From JACPYM01 sp031423495 (GTDB taxonomy: Bacteria > Acidobacteriota > Blastocatellia > RBC074), in contig JANPFP010000152.1 of the NCBI GenBank assembly GCA_031423495.1, positions 4,340 to 68,339 on the forward strand: a stretch of 64,000 nucleotides of DNA, in the 5' to 3' direction. The notes beneath the pieces were generated by a model. That model was not told where the DNA came from. It saw only the letters and a program-made list of their open reading frames with translations, and made no database searches. Positions 49,722 to 58,856 of the stretch are shown here, piece after piece. The position numbers and the translations under genes are program-made. Every line of letters begins with the position of its first letter. Within the stretch, counting starts at the first letter, position 1.

Positions 49722-50429
49722 TTATGGTTTATGCGCTTGTACCCATTGGCGGAAGCTGCGTCGCATGCTGTTCACGCCGTTCGCCTTGCCATTTTGAATC
49801 GCTGTGACCAACGCCTCTGCGATCAGGAAAGGAAAGATTTTGCTATGCGCGACTCGTTGATAAGCGCCATCCGCTAACTCATAAAATTCGATTTTCCTTT
49901 CGTTGTAACGCCACAGTTCGCCAATGCCCAGCCCCGCATAAATCGGCAGTTTGCTTAAAGAAGGATTGGTGACATCCACTTCGATTGCCAGATCGGGTGG
50001 CGCGTCGTAATCGAGATTGACGCGCTCTTTGCCGAGAATACGTTGCAGGTTTTCGATATAAAAAGTGTCATCAGCTTCCGCGCCCTTTTCAGCGCGTTCA
50101 CTCGTCATCGTCATCGAACCGGTGCTGGTATATTCAAGCCCCAGCTCTTCCGTCAGCACTTGCACCAACTGGCCGAAGAAGCGTGCCTCGTTATCGTCTT
50201 GCAATGAGACGCTCATAATTTCCATCTTCCCCCGGTTGTAGCTGATGCGAATGCGACGAATACCCATCAAGTCTTCCACCAGTTGGGCGTAAACTTTCCA
50301 CGGCACTTCTTCCAGAAAGAACCGGCTGCCTCTCGGCATGGATTGGATAATGATGTGGTAATTAGGACGGCTCGGTGCGGCAACTGCACTCGTAATTAAC
50401 TCCTTCTTGTAAGGTTCGATCAGCATCAT
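49722..50429 (-). CDS. Uma2-family (DUF820) putative endonuclease
   Basis: A 235-residue protein with the Uma2 fold signature: PPDLAIEVDVTNPSLSKLPIYAGLGIGELWRYN, where Asp/Glu in DLAIEVD and the Lys match the PD-(D/E)XK core, plus an earlier Glu in GKMEIMS. These are common in Cyanobacteria, Acidobacteriota and similar genomes, usually as many scattered copies of unknown role. It lies between the MFS and TIM-barrel genes on the same strand and may be a passenger in the sugar locus. Confidence 0.85.
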   Translation of the reverse strand: MMLIEPYKKELITSAVAAPSRPNYHIIIQSMPRGSRFFLEEVPWKVYAQLVEDLMGIRRIRISYNRGKMEIMSVSLQDDNEARFFGQLVQVLTEELGLEYTSTGSMTMTSERAEKGAEADDTFYIENLQRILGKERVNLDYDAPPDLAIEVDVTNPSLSKLPIYAGLGIGELWRYNERKIEFYELADGAYQRVAHSKIFPFLIAEALVTAIQNGKANGVNSMRRSFRQWVQAHKP

Positions 50430-50443
50430 AACATCGCTTTGTT

Positions 50444-51358
50444 TTAAGCGTATATCGGCAGCAACACTCGCTTAACATAATCCATACTGATCGTCGCCGA
50501 CTCGCGTGGCGTCAACGTAGTAGCGTCTTGCTCGATATTCACCCATCCACTAAAACGAATCTCTTTGAGCAGTCGCATCACGCCGGGGAAATCAATTTCG
50601 CCCTTACCCAATTCGCGCAGGTTCGGTTTGAAATCAGGTCGCACGAAAGGTCGCACGCAGTCTTTGAAATGAAAGTAATTGAGCCGCGTTTTGTATTTGC
50701 GGCAAATCGCCACGACATCGCCGCCCGCGAGGTGGATATGTCCGGTGTCGGCTGATAAATGCACATAGCGCGCATCGGTCGTCGCCATCGCCAGATCAAT
50801 TTCGGCAGGCGTTTCGACGAGCGTGTTCAGGTGCGGATGCAAACCGATTTGCAAGCCTTGATCTTTAGCTCGTTTGCCGATTTCGTTAAGCAACGGAGCC
50901 TGTTGTTTGATCAGCGCGTTACGGTCGGCATTGGCCGGAACTCCCGGAGGGCCAATGATGATATGTTTAACATTGAACTCTTTCAGCAAGGCAAAACGTT
51001 TCGTAGCGTCCTGCCAAATTTCTTCGCGCTTGGTCGTGTCGTGAAACGGCGCGCTGAAATAATTGCCTGAGACGGTGAGCTTCTTTTCGGCCAGCAAGGT
51101 TTTGCACGTAGCCGCCGTCAAGCCGAATCGTTCGAGTTCGTTGGCGAGCGGAGAGAACTCAATGCCGTTCGCGCCCATATTCGCTAAATCTTTCATCGCA
51201 TCTTGCAGCGTAAGCGTCTGGCCTTTGAAATTGCGCCACAGCAAAAAGCCCTGCGCCCAGCGGATGCGAGCAGTTTGCGCCGCAGCGAATGAAGGCACGC
51301 TGGCGGTAACCAAGGTGCCTGCAAGAAATTTGAGTACATCGCGTCGTGTGGTTTCCAT
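50444..51358 (-). CDS. Exported-looking TIM-barrel sugar isomerase/epimerase 1
   Basis: A 304-residue xylose-isomerase-like TIM-barrel protein. The N-terminus TTRRDVLKFLAGTLVTASVPSFAAAQ looks like a Tat signal. Barrel motifs: GANGIEFSPLANE, NVKHIIIGPPG, GLQIGLHPHLNT, YVHLSADTGHIHLAGG and WVNIEQDAT with metal-binding Glu, His and Asp candidates. Substrates in the family range from inositol derivatives to sugars. The start at 51358 follows the upstream cupin stop by four bases, which decides it over a longer frame into that gene. Confidence 0.86.
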   Translation of the reverse strand: METTRRDVLKFLAGTLVTASVPSFAAAQTARIRWAQGFLLWRNFKGQTLTLQDAMKDLANMGANGIEFSPLANELERFGLTAATCKTLLAEKKLTVSGNYFSAPFHDTTKREEIWQDATKRFALLKEFNVKHIIIGPPGVPANADRNALIKQQAPLLNEIGKRAKDQGLQIGLHPHLNTLVETPAEIDLAMATTDARYVHLSADTGHIHLAGGDVVAICRKYKTRLNYFHFKDCVRPFVRPDFKPNLRELGKGEIDFPGVMRLLKEIRFSGWVNIEQDATTLTPRESATISMDYVKRVLLPIYA

Positions 51359-51362
51359 CAGT

Positions 51363-52202
51363 TTAGGTAGTGATCTTGTCACCTTTGCCATCCATAAAGT
51401 CTTTGTTCTTATCGCCGACCCAATAGCGCGCGCCAGCGATGCACCAGATGAATTCGAGCGGCGATTCCTGCGAAAAGACCGGGTGGTAATTCATCATCGG
51501 AATCGTCACGAGATCGCCTTCGTTGACGCTCGTAACAAAGCACATCTTTTCAGGCGACTCATAAACTTCCATCGCGCCGTGGCCTTTGATGAAGATGTAA
51601 GTCTCTTCCTGATCGGTGTGATTGTGCGGCGGCCACGAGCGTTGATGCGCTTGAAAGAACGTATATCCCGCGATGAGTTTGTCGGCGGCTTCGGGTACGT
51701 CGAACATCATGAATACGTCTTTGCCCGACAGCTTGCGGATGCGGTCTTCGCGTTGGGAGTATTCAGCGAAGGACGAGTAATGCACGGGATGCACATTGTC
51801 GGCGGAGGCCGAACAGCGAATCACTTTGGCAAGGTCAGCCGACGAATTGGAAATTTGATATTGCGCGCCTTTGGGGATGTAAAGCGTGTCGTAAGGCGCA
51901 AGCGTAAACGTTGTGTCGTTGATGCTTACGTTGACGCAGCCTTTCCACATAAACAACAGGCTTTCGTCAGCGGCGTGCGCGAGCTCACCAGAAGATGCTC
52001 CGGCGGCGAGTTCGTATTCGGCGCAACTCAGCCAATTCAAGTTGGCAGGTGTGGCGGTGAAGCGTTCACGGAAGCCTGATCCATCAACGACGGAATCAGC
52101 GTATTTGAACAACACACCGGGTTTGACGGTGTCGCTTTTGTGAATCGGATCAACGACAGTTGATGGGGCTACGGCTAATTGAACAGCTTGTGAAGTGGAC
52201 AT
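51363..52202 (-). CDS. Bicupin, 5-deoxy-glucuronate isomerase (IolB)/KduI-like
   Basis: A 279-residue double cupin. The second barrel has the strong metal motif PPHNHTDQEETYIFIKGHG, with conserved His and Glu as in IolB; the first barrel (NWLSCAEYELAAGASSGELA, FMWKGCVNVSIN) is more diverged. IolB isomerises 5-deoxy-glucuronate in inositol breakdown and KduI acts on uronate products; either fits beside a hexuronate-like transporter. The start at 52202 (MSTSQ) is preferred to 52211. Part of the minus-strand sugar operon. Confidence 0.8.
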   Translation of the reverse strand: MSTSQAVQLAVAPSTVVDPIHKSDTVKPGVLFKYADSVVDGSGFRERFTATPANLNWLSCAEYELAAGASSGELAHAADESLLFMWKGCVNVSINDTTFTLAPYDTLYIPKGAQYQISNSSADLAKVIRCSASADNVHPVHYSSFAEYSQREDRIRKLSGKDVFMMFDVPEAADKLIAGYTFFQAHQRSWPPHNHTDQEETYIFIKGHGAMEVYESPEKMCFVTSVNEGDLVTIPMMNYHPVFSQESPLEFIWCIAGARYWVGDKNKDFMDGKGDKITT

Positions 52203-52221
52203 GATTTTCATTCAAAAAAAT

Positions 52222-52275
52222 CGGTAGCCAGTTGTTGATAAAACTGACAACTGGCTACCGACAACTGACAACTAA
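52222..52275. repeat. Inverted-repeat element with iterated CAACTG motif
   Basis: CGGTAGCCAGTTGTTG faces CAACTGGCTACCG and then CAACTGACAACTAA. It fills the gap between the cupin gene and TonB receptor 2, ending two bases before the receptor stop. Confidence 0.85.
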
Positions 52276-52276
52276 A

Positions 52277-55200
52277 TTAGTACTCCAGCCGCAGCGCAAA
52301 CTGCCACTGCCGCGGCGTCGCCGATTGCAGCATGCTGGTGATGCGGCCTGCTATGCCCGGGCAATCCACGCACGCACCGTTGCCGCCGACCCCAGGGTTG
52401 GCGAGGTTGATGCGGTTGGCGAAGTTGAACGACTCGGCGCGGAATTGCGCTTTGACTCGTTCAGTGACCTGGAAGTTCTTGAAGAAGGACACGTCCAAAT
52501 TCGAGAGTCCAGGGCCTTCCAACCGGTTGCGGCCTATGTTGCCGAAGGTGCCGGTGGCAGGGCGTTGCCAGGGGCCGTCTGCCGGACCGGTTGCGCGGAA
52601 GATCACCGTCGGGTCGCCCGGATTCGGCGAAGCGCCGTTTTGCAACGGAGCCGCAGCGGTGCGGAACCACTGATCGCGCGTCGGATTATCCAACCGATAA
52701 TCGCCCACCAGATTGGGGCGGCACCAGCCCGTATCGCGTTCGGCGTTGCAATCACGATAAGACGGGGTGAAGGGCAAACCGCTCTGCAACTGCCACACCG
52801 TATTCATCTGCCATCCGCCTAACACAGCATTGACGGCTTTGGGCGCGTCACCCATGAACTTCTTACCCTTGCCGAACGGCAACTCGAACACACCCGCCAA
52901 CAAGAAAACGTGCGTGCGGGTTTGATCGTTCGGGCCATAAGCCTCTTTGGCGTCAATGTTGTAATAGGTGCCGGTGTAATTGAACGAGCGCGACCAGGTG
53001 TAATGGCTCAACACCGATACGCCTTTTGAGAAGCGGCGTTCGGCCTTGAACTGCGCGCCGTGATAATTGCTGCTCGCGTCAGAACCGTAGTAACGGAAGT
53101 TTTGCGACCAGCCGAATTTATTGAAGAAAAGCTTGCGTTGATTGGTCGTCAGACCGCGTCTGCCGTTCGCGTCAACGAAGCCCTGCACCGTCGCTTCATT
53201 GAAATTGTAGTCGCCGCCGTTACCCGCAAACACATGCGTGCCTTTGGTTCCGACGTAAGAAGCCTCAACCGAAATTTCACCCGGCAGTTGCCGTTGAATG
53301 GTGAGATTCCACTGATCGCTGGTGGGCAGGCGCAAGGTCTTCGGCAAGATGAACGCCGTCACGTTGTTGGGCAGAATCGGGCGGCCATTCGGTCCTTTGG
53401 GTTGATTTTCAAGAATCGTCTTGGGATCAAGCGCCGTCGGCCCTTGTGCCAGCGAGAAAACCGACAAATAGTTTTGCGCCGGTTGCAGCGATTGAATGCC
53501 CAACACCGGCAGGTTTTGCGTCACGTTGTGCCCGAACACCGAACCGAATACGCCGATGTCGAAACCGCGTCCGTAACCCATGCGCAACACGGTTTTATCG
53601 GTCAGGCGATAAGCCAAACCGAAGCGCGGCGAGATGTTCTTGAACGTGCCTTGTTGGTTCAGGTCAAGACCTACGCCTTGCGAACCGGCGATCAAAACTT
53701 CGCCTGTGTTGACGTCAATGAATCCGCCTTTGCCCGCGCCCGTCACCGTTTGCGGGCGATAGATTTCCCAACGCATACCATAGTTCAGCGTCAGTTTCTT
53801 GGTCGCCTTCCAGGTGTCTTGTCCATAGAAAAACCAGCGGTTCTGGCGCTCTTCAGCATCGGTGATCGTGCTGACGTAACGTTCAAAGCGGCTGACTTCT
53901 CCGAGCAGGAACGAGGCCAAGCCCGTGCCGCCGCCCGCAGGGCCTTGCGTGCGTGCCGCGTCGAAGTTCATTTCACCCGAACGATGACGGTCGGAAGGAA
54001 TGCGCAAGTTGGCGGCGCGGCGAATGTCTGCGCCGAACTTGAAAGTGTGATTGCCGTTCAGATTCGTCCAGTTGTTGACGAATTGGAACTGCCGTTCGTT
54101 TTGTCGCAACGGACAGTTGCAAGCGTTCACGCCCAACGCATAGCCGAAAGCGAAAGCGCCTACGCCGTTGATGTTAAAGAAGGGCATGCCGCCTGTGAAC
54201 GAGTCGTTATTCAAGCCGGGAATGTTGTTGTCTTTCGCCGGAGTTGTTTGTGATTGTCCCGGATCAACGTTCACGCGATAGCGGAAGAAGCCGAAACGGA
54301 AGTCGGTCAGCCAGTTGCTGCTCACCGTGTAATCAAAGCCCGCCGCGACGCTTTGATTGCGCGATTTCGATTCGCCTGCAAAGGTCGAGCCTGGTTGGAA
54401 ACCCACGCCGCCCGCGAGACTGCCGTAAACGCCCGGCGAAGTCAGCGAGTAATTAGAAAAGCTGTAGCGGCCAAAAGCATGTACTTTTTCGCTGACGTAA
54501 TAATCCCACCGCGTATTGGTAAGGTCTTCGTTGAAACCAACCGTCCCCGCGCCGACATAGTTCGGCTGGTCAGCCGAAGCCGGCGTGAAGTTCGGCAACG
54601 GAATGTATTTGTTAAGTAAGTTCACGGCTTGCGCCGACAAGCGATTGGTCGGAATGACGTTATTCCTGCCGTTGAATTGAAATTGCGTACGCGCCGCCGG
54701 AGCCGTGCTGCCCGCCGGATCGAAAATGTTCGGCAAGCCTGCGGCGCTGAAATCGCCCCCGCGCTCTGCCGCCGTCGGTACGCGCGTAATGACGCTGCCG
54801 CCGATGTTGCGCCGCGTGCCTTGATAATCGGCGAACCAAAACAGTTTGTTCGCAATGATCTTGCCGCTGGCTGACCCGCCGAATTGATTGATCTGCGTCA
54901 CGGGAATGTAGCGATTGTTCGTGCCGCGAATCGGATTGAATTGGGTGAACGGATTGCGCGCATTGAGATGATCGTTGCGCAAAAATTCAAACACCGAGAA
55001 GTGCAAACCGTTCGTCCCCGACTTGGTTTGCGAACTGACGACGCCCGCGTTCGCGCCAAACTCGGCGTCATAAGCCGAAGTCGTGACTTTGGCTTCAGTG
55101 ACGGATTCCATCGTCGGATTGATGACGATCAAACCGAGCAGCGCATCGTGGTTATCGGTTCCATCCAGCAAGTGCGAAGTGCCTGCGAAACTTTGTCCGT

Positions 55201-55750
55201 TGACGACTTTGCGGAAAGAACCTTGCGGGTCTTCGCTCGCGGCGGTTTGCGCGGGCCAAGCGGTGACGCCCGGCGTAAAAATTTCGACCGAGGTAAAGCG
55301 CCGATTGAGTAACGGCAAATTGGTCAGCGTCTTTTCGCTGAACGTAACAGACACGTCGCTGCGTTCGGTCTTCAGCAACGGTGCTTCTGCCGTGATTGTG
55401 ACCTGTTCGCTGACTTGTCCAGTTTCGAGTTTCAAGGTGAGCGAAACTTCCTGGTCTACCGATACGCTGACTTCCTGCACAGCCGACTTGAAACCTTGTG
55501 CTTCGACCTTGACTTGATAGCGGCCTACGATGAGAAACCGCTGATTGAAATTGCCCGATTCGTTGGTCGTCGCCGTCACGATGACGCCGCGTCCCAAGTC
55601 GGTAATGATGACTTTGGCATTGGGTACTGCCGCGCCTGACGGATCGGTGACCGTGCCGACGATGTTTCCATACACCGCCTGCCCGAACGCCGCTACGCTC
55701 GACATCAGCAATAACAAACCCAAGCTGATATAGCCTGTAGCCTTTCGCAT
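52277..55750 (-). CDS. TonB-dependent receptor 2, Oar-like
   Basis: A 1157-residue outer-membrane receptor: signal peptide (ending AAFGQ), carboxypeptidase-regulatory-like domain (GNIVGTVTDPSGAAVPNAKV, then GNFNQRFLIVGRYQVKVEAQGF), plug-like region (LLDGTDNHDALLGLIVIN, VTTSAYDAEFGANAGVV, QTKSGTNGLHFSVFEFLR) and a large barrel ending RQWQFALRLEY. It is embedded in the sugar-processing minus-strand run, upstream of the cupin and downstream of the Gfo/Idh gene, so the ligand is plausibly a sugar-containing molecule. Not SusC with SusD; no SusD partner. Confidence 0.92.
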   Translation of the reverse strand: MRKATGYISLGLLLLMSSVAAFGQAVYGNIVGTVTDPSGAAVPNAKVIITDLGRGVIVTATTNESGNFNQRFLIVGRYQVKVEAQGFKSAVQEVSVSVDQEVSLTLKLETGQVSEQVTITAEAPLLKTERSDVSVTFSEKTLTNLPLLNRRFTSVEIFTPGVTAWPAQTAASEDPQGSFRKVVNGQSFAGTSHLLDGTDNHDALLGLIVINPTMESVTEAKVTTSAYDAEFGANAGVVSSQTKSGTNGLHFSVFEFLRNDHLNARNPFTQFNPIRGTNNRYIPVTQINQFGGSASGKIIANKLFWFADYQGTRRNIGGSVITRVPTAAERGGDFSAAGLPNIFDPAGSTAPAARTQFQFNGRNNVIPTNRLSAQAVNLLNKYIPLPNFTPASADQPNYVGAGTVGFNEDLTNTRWDYYVSEKVHAFGRYSFSNYSLTSPGVYGSLAGGVGFQPGSTFAGESKSRNQSVAAGFDYTVSSNWLTDFRFGFFRYRVNVDPGQSQTTPAKDNNIPGLNNDSFTGGMPFFNINGVGAFAFGYALGVNACNCPLRQNERQFQFVNNWTNLNGNHTFKFGADIRRAANLRIPSDRHRSGEMNFDAARTQGPAGGGTGLASFLLGEVSRFERYVSTITDAEERQNRWFFYGQDTWKATKKLTLNYGMRWEIYRPQTVTGAGKGGFIDVNTGEVLIAGSQGVGLDLNQQGTFKNISPRFGLAYRLTDKTVLRMGYGRGFDIGVFGSVFGHNVTQNLPVLGIQSLQPAQNYLSVFSLAQGPTALDPKTILENQPKGPNGRPILPNNVTAFILPKTLRLPTSDQWNLTIQRQLPGEISVEASYVGTKGTHVFAGNGGDYNFNEATVQGFVDANGRRGLTTNQRKLFFNKFGWSQNFRYYGSDASSNYHGAQFKAERRFSKGVSVLSHYTWSRSFNYTGTYYNIDAKEAYGPNDQTRTHVFLLAGVFELPFGKGKKFMGDAPKAVNAVLGGWQMNTVWQLQSGLPFTPSYRDCNAERDTGWCRPNLVGDYRLDNPTRDQWFRTAAAPLQNGASPNPGDPTVIFRATGPADGPWQRPATGTFGNIGRNRLEGPGLSNLDVSFFKNFQVTERVKAQFRAESFNFANRINLANPGVGGNGACVDCPGIAGRITSMLQSATPRQWQFALRLEY

Positions 55751-55835
55751 AGTTGTGACTCCTTACGTGAAAAGTGGGTGATGATTCTGTGTGGTGATCG
55801 AATCTATCGAAAAGCCCCATCGGGGCAGATTGAAA

Positions 55836-57020
55836 CTACACATCCGCAAAAATCTTTGTGCCGCTCGCGTCGAATTTCATACGCCGCTTTTGCCAATACG
55901 CGGCTTTCGCCAAATGCACCGGATTGCATGCCGCAATGCCGGTTTCAATATCGGCGTTGAGTTTCTTACCGCTTTGAATCGCGTCGAGAAAATTGTTGGC
56001 GTGCGCGACTTCGAGATTGCCTTCGGCTTTGACGACCGTCGGCTCGCCTTTGTAAGGCGTGAACACGTAATCAGCCCGCGTCAATTCAAGCGTACCTTCC
56101 GTGCCTTGAAACAACACGCCCGGCCTTTCGTTGCGAAGCGGCAGGACGCTTGATTCAAAGGTCAGATTCCAGTTCTTATATTGCAGCATCGCATTGACCG
56201 TGTCGTAATTCACGCGGCCATCGTTCAAGTGATAAATGCCGCCTGTCGCCACGGCGTTCAGCGGGCGCGTTTCGTTCATCATCCACTGCGCGACGTCAGC
56301 CCAATGCGTGAGGATGTCGGCCAGCAAGCCTCCACCGTAATCAGGAAAGTAACGCCACGAATCATAGCGAATCCAGTCGTAAGCGACTTTCGGCGCATCG
56401 CCTAAGAAGCGCTCCCAATCCAGTCCCGCCGGTCGCGGTTGCGGAGCGATCTTGCGGCGCTGCCACGGGAAGTCATGCCATACGGCGCGCGCAAAAATCA
56501 CCTGACCAAGTTTGCCCTTGTCGAAGAACTCTTCTTTCGCGCGACGATAATGCGCGCCGCTGCGTTGTTGCGTACCCGTTTGGCAAACCTTGCCCGATTG
56601 CTTGACGGCGGCGATGAGCTTCGCGCCTTCTTCAAATTTATGCGAAGAAGGTTTCTCAAGATAAATGTGCTTACCCGCCTTGAGCGTCGCGGTCGCATGC
56701 GCGAGATGCAAATGATCGGGCGTACCGATCAACACCGCGTCAATATCTTTGCGTTGCAGCGTTTCTTCGAGTGCGACGAGTTCAGGCGGAGCCACTCCCA
56801 ATTGCTCTTTTGCACGATTGCGCTGCACGTCATAAACATCACACAGGCAACGCAACTCGGCGCGATTGGTTTTCAAGAAAGCGCCCATCACTTCGCGTCC
56901 ACGCCGTCCGCTGCCGACGAGCGCCATGCCGATGCGGTCATTCGCACCGCGCACGCGCGAATACGAAGCCGCTGTCAATGTCGAAGCTGTCACGCCTTGT
57001 AAAAATGTTCTTCGTTTCAT
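55836..57020 (-). CDS. Gfo/Idh/MocA-family oxidoreductase, exported
   Basis: A 394-residue NAD(P)-dependent sugar or sugar-acid dehydrogenase. N-terminal MKRRTFLQGVTASTLTAASY is a Tat-like signal. The Rossmann motif is ALVGSGRRGREVM, the family Lys-Pro pair is in YLEKPSSH, and the C-terminal half has WAFDW-like barrel contacts (WDVAQW replaced by HWADVAQWM). The acidobacterial and planctomycete secreted members act on glycosides, some by redox elimination. Stop overlaps or abuts nothing; start overlaps the stop of the upstream isomerase gene by four bases (ATGA). Confidence 0.93.
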   Translation of the reverse strand: MKRRTFLQGVTASTLTAASYSRVRGANDRIGMALVGSGRRGREVMGAFLKTNRAELRCLCDVYDVQRNRAKEQLGVAPPELVALEETLQRKDIDAVLIGTPDHLHLAHATATLKAGKHIYLEKPSSHKFEEGAKLIAAVKQSGKVCQTGTQQRSGAHYRRAKEEFFDKGKLGQVIFARAVWHDFPWQRRKIAPQPRPAGLDWERFLGDAPKVAYDWIRYDSWRYFPDYGGGLLADILTHWADVAQWMMNETRPLNAVATGGIYHLNDGRVNYDTVNAMLQYKNWNLTFESSVLPLRNERPGVLFQGTEGTLELTRADYVFTPYKGEPTVVKAEGNLEVAHANNFLDAIQSGKKLNADIETGIAACNPVHLAKAAYWQKRRMKFDASGTKIFADV

Positions 57021-57886
57021 GCCCCAAAAGCCTTTCGCAACGCTTCGCGCGCCGGCGCGACGACGGTTTCACCGAGCTTCTCGCCGCTCAGTCGTTCTTC
57101 TTCGTTCAACACCCAACCCGTCCAATTCGCTTTTTGAATTTCTGCTGCCAACGCCGCGAGAGGGAATTCGCCTTGTCCTAAAACCACTTGCGTGCCGTTT
57201 TTGAAATCGCGGATGTGCAAGCCGATCAGGCGACGCTGATGTTTGGCAAAGAACGCCGGAACGTTCGCGCCCGCGTGAAAAGCCCAACCGCAATCGGGCA
57301 GGAAGTCCACCAGCGTCGGGTCGGTGTTTTGAATGAGCGCCTCAATTTCGAGGCCGTCATTGGCGAACTCGGGGCCGTGGTTGTGATAAGCCAGCTTGAG
57401 GCTTTTGGTTTTGCAATAGCGCGCCGCGACATTCAGCCCTTCGGCTTTGCGCATCATTGCGTCCTGATTGAGCTTGCCGTCTTTCGTTATGGGAGCGCCG
57501 CTCACGATGACACGCTGTGCGCCCAACGGAGCCGCGCCGAAGGCTACGCGTTGAATCAATGAGAGTGGCGCGATGTTGGTGAGCGAGTCGTATTTTTCGA
57601 GAAAGATATGCGTACCGAAAAACGTCAGGCCGGATTGTTCGAGCTGTTTGCGCGCCGCCGCAGTGTTGGCGAATTGGCCTTCGATGTTGCGATAGCCCGT
57701 TTCAAATCCGTCGTAGCCCAACACTTTGAGTTTAGCGAGTACGGTCAGCAGGCTGTCGAAATTTGCGGGATCAATCCGCCACGCATTGGTCTGGCAGGCG
57801 AGATTGACGCGCGCTGTCGTTGCGCCTGAGACAGCGCAGGTCACAGCAGCAGGTAAAGCAAGGAGAAAGTCACGACGATGCAACAC
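57017..57886 (-). CDS. Exported-looking TIM-barrel sugar isomerase/epimerase 2
   Basis: A 289-residue xylose-isomerase-like protein. N-terminus LHRRDFLLALPAAVTC is Tat-like. Barrel motifs: YDGFETGYRN, THIFLEKYD, LKLAYHNHGPEF, DFLPDCGWAFHAG and IGLHIRDFKNGT with the family metal residues (Glu, Asp, His, Glu). Start is GTG at 57886, supported by AAAGGAG seven bases upstream; longer frames include that site. Translationally coupled to the Gfo/Idh gene by a four-base overlap, and the two probably act in one pathway. Confidence 0.86.
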   Translation of the reverse strand: MLHRRDFLLALPAAVTCAVSGATTARVNLACQTNAWRIDPANFDSLLTVLAKLKVLGYDGFETGYRNIEGQFANTAAARKQLEQSGLTFFGTHIFLEKYDSLTNIAPLSLIQRVAFGAAPLGAQRVIVSGAPITKDGKLNQDAMMRKAEGLNVAARYCKTKSLKLAYHNHGPEFANDGLEIEALIQNTDPTLVDFLPDCGWAFHAGANVPAFFAKHQRRLIGLHIRDFKNGTQVVLGQGEFPLAALAAEIQKANWTGWVLNEEERLSGEKLGETVVAPAREALRKAFGA

Positions 57887-58208
57887 AGGGCGGCTCCTTT
57901 CGATTGCTTGATAGACAAACACAGAGAAAGCCGAACGCAGGCTTTCGCAAAAAGTGAAACAGTCAGTCTTGTTCTTTTGGTGGTAGGTAAGTCGTTATCC
58001 CAGCAAAGCTGCCAGCATAATGGGTGAAGCACTCCGAATTTTCAAACCGATTTTACCGTTGTGCGGCAGAGTCACGCGCGCGTCTGCAACCATTCAAACC
58101 AATCGTTCCGGGTCTGATTCAAATTCGGGAAAAAGCGCGAACTCAATGCGGTCGTATATGTCAGCCAGCCGCCGAGATATAGAGTCTCGCCTGCGACGTA
58201 TTTCTCAA
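57887..58208. other. Intergenic region upstream of the sugar locus
   Basis: 322 bases holding the promoter of the 57017 gene and the 3' end of the small gene at 58209. On the minus strand a short open stretch ending WFEWLQTRA is seen next to an overlapping frame reading IEFALFPEFESDPERL, which suggests a decayed gene; neither is long enough to call. Confidence 0.4.
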
Positions 58209-58409
58209 CTATGCGGCTTCTGCATAGGCAGGCACTTGGCTGAGATAGGCGCGAATCTCAGCCCGCATGCGATCTATTTCGAGCAAATAGCCTTCTGCCA
58301 TTGCCTGATAATTGGCAGCCGTATATTGCTGGCGCGCTTCTGCCAACACGCGCTCAAAGCGCCGGATGCGCTCTTGCGTAGCTTCAAACTGCATATCGTT
58401 CTCGATCAT
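58209..58409 (-). CDS. Small helical protein paired with DUF6932-like nucleotidyltransferase
   Basis: A 66-residue, highly helical acidic protein (QFEATQERIRRFERVLAEAR, then ANYQAMAEGYLLEIDRMRAE and IRAYLSQ). Its ATG overlaps the stop of the preceding nucleotidyltransferase gene by four bases, so the two are co-translated. Small acidic partners of this sort act as antitoxins or regulatory subunits. Start 58409 is set by the overlap; a longer frame would run into the upstream gene. No named family recognised beyond this recurrent pairing. Confidence 0.68.
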   Translation of the reverse strand: MIENDMQFEATQERIRRFERVLAEARQQYTAANYQAMAEGYLLEIDRMRAEIRAYLSQVPAYAEAA

Positions 58410-58843
58410 TGTATAACCTCCACTATGCCGCGACGGGTTAGATCGCGTTTGGTTTGCCAGCCTTCGATCAAGTCTTCGACATTGGCAAAACTGGTGCTGC
58501 GATTCACCCAAAAAACGCTTGTCCCGAAGTGTTGTTGGGCAAGTGAGTGTGAAAAAAGAATGCGTGTTTCTCCGGTCAACTGCTCTATGTCGAATTCCGC
58601 CGCCAGTACGAGAAAAATATCCACATCATTCGGAGCAGGTTTGTCCGTCACGTAACTTCCGTAAATGACAAACCGGTCGAGCAGGCCAGTGGCGCTGACG
58701 AGTTGGTGAATAAGTAACAACGCTGCCGTGGCACGTTGCCTTGACGGAGCGCCTTGTCCCAAACGAGCGACGACTTCAGCCAGCGTTGCCTGGTGAACTC
58801 CTTCGGGTAAATCGCCTCGTGCGTTGAAAGTTGGTAGCGGCAT
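58406..58843 (-). CDS. DUF6932-like nucleotidyltransferase-fold protein
   Basis: A 145-residue protein. It opens LPTFNARGDLPEGVHQATLAEV and has the nucleotidyltransferase-fold motif FVIYGSYVTDKPAPNDVDIFLVL with GS and DxD at the expected spacing. Such stand-alone proteins are found beside small helical partners and look like minimal nucleotidyltransferase toxin-antitoxin or conflict modules. The catalytic pair is intact. Which nucleotide and target are used is unknown. It precedes and overlaps the small gene at 58209. Confidence 0.72.
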   Translation of the reverse strand: MPLPTFNARGDLPEGVHQATLAEVVARLGQGAPSRQRATAALLLIHQLVSATGLLDRFVIYGSYVTDKPAPNDVDIFLVLAAEFDIEQLTGETRILFSHSLAQQHFGTSVFWVNRSTSFANVEDLIEGWQTKRDLTRRGIVEVIQ

Positions 58844-58856
58844 TCTTTCACTCAGT

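Noticed and set aside
57887..58208. A small gene ending WFEWLQTRA on the minus strand
   Set aside because: Too short, with competing overlapping frames and no clear start; possibly decayed sequence.
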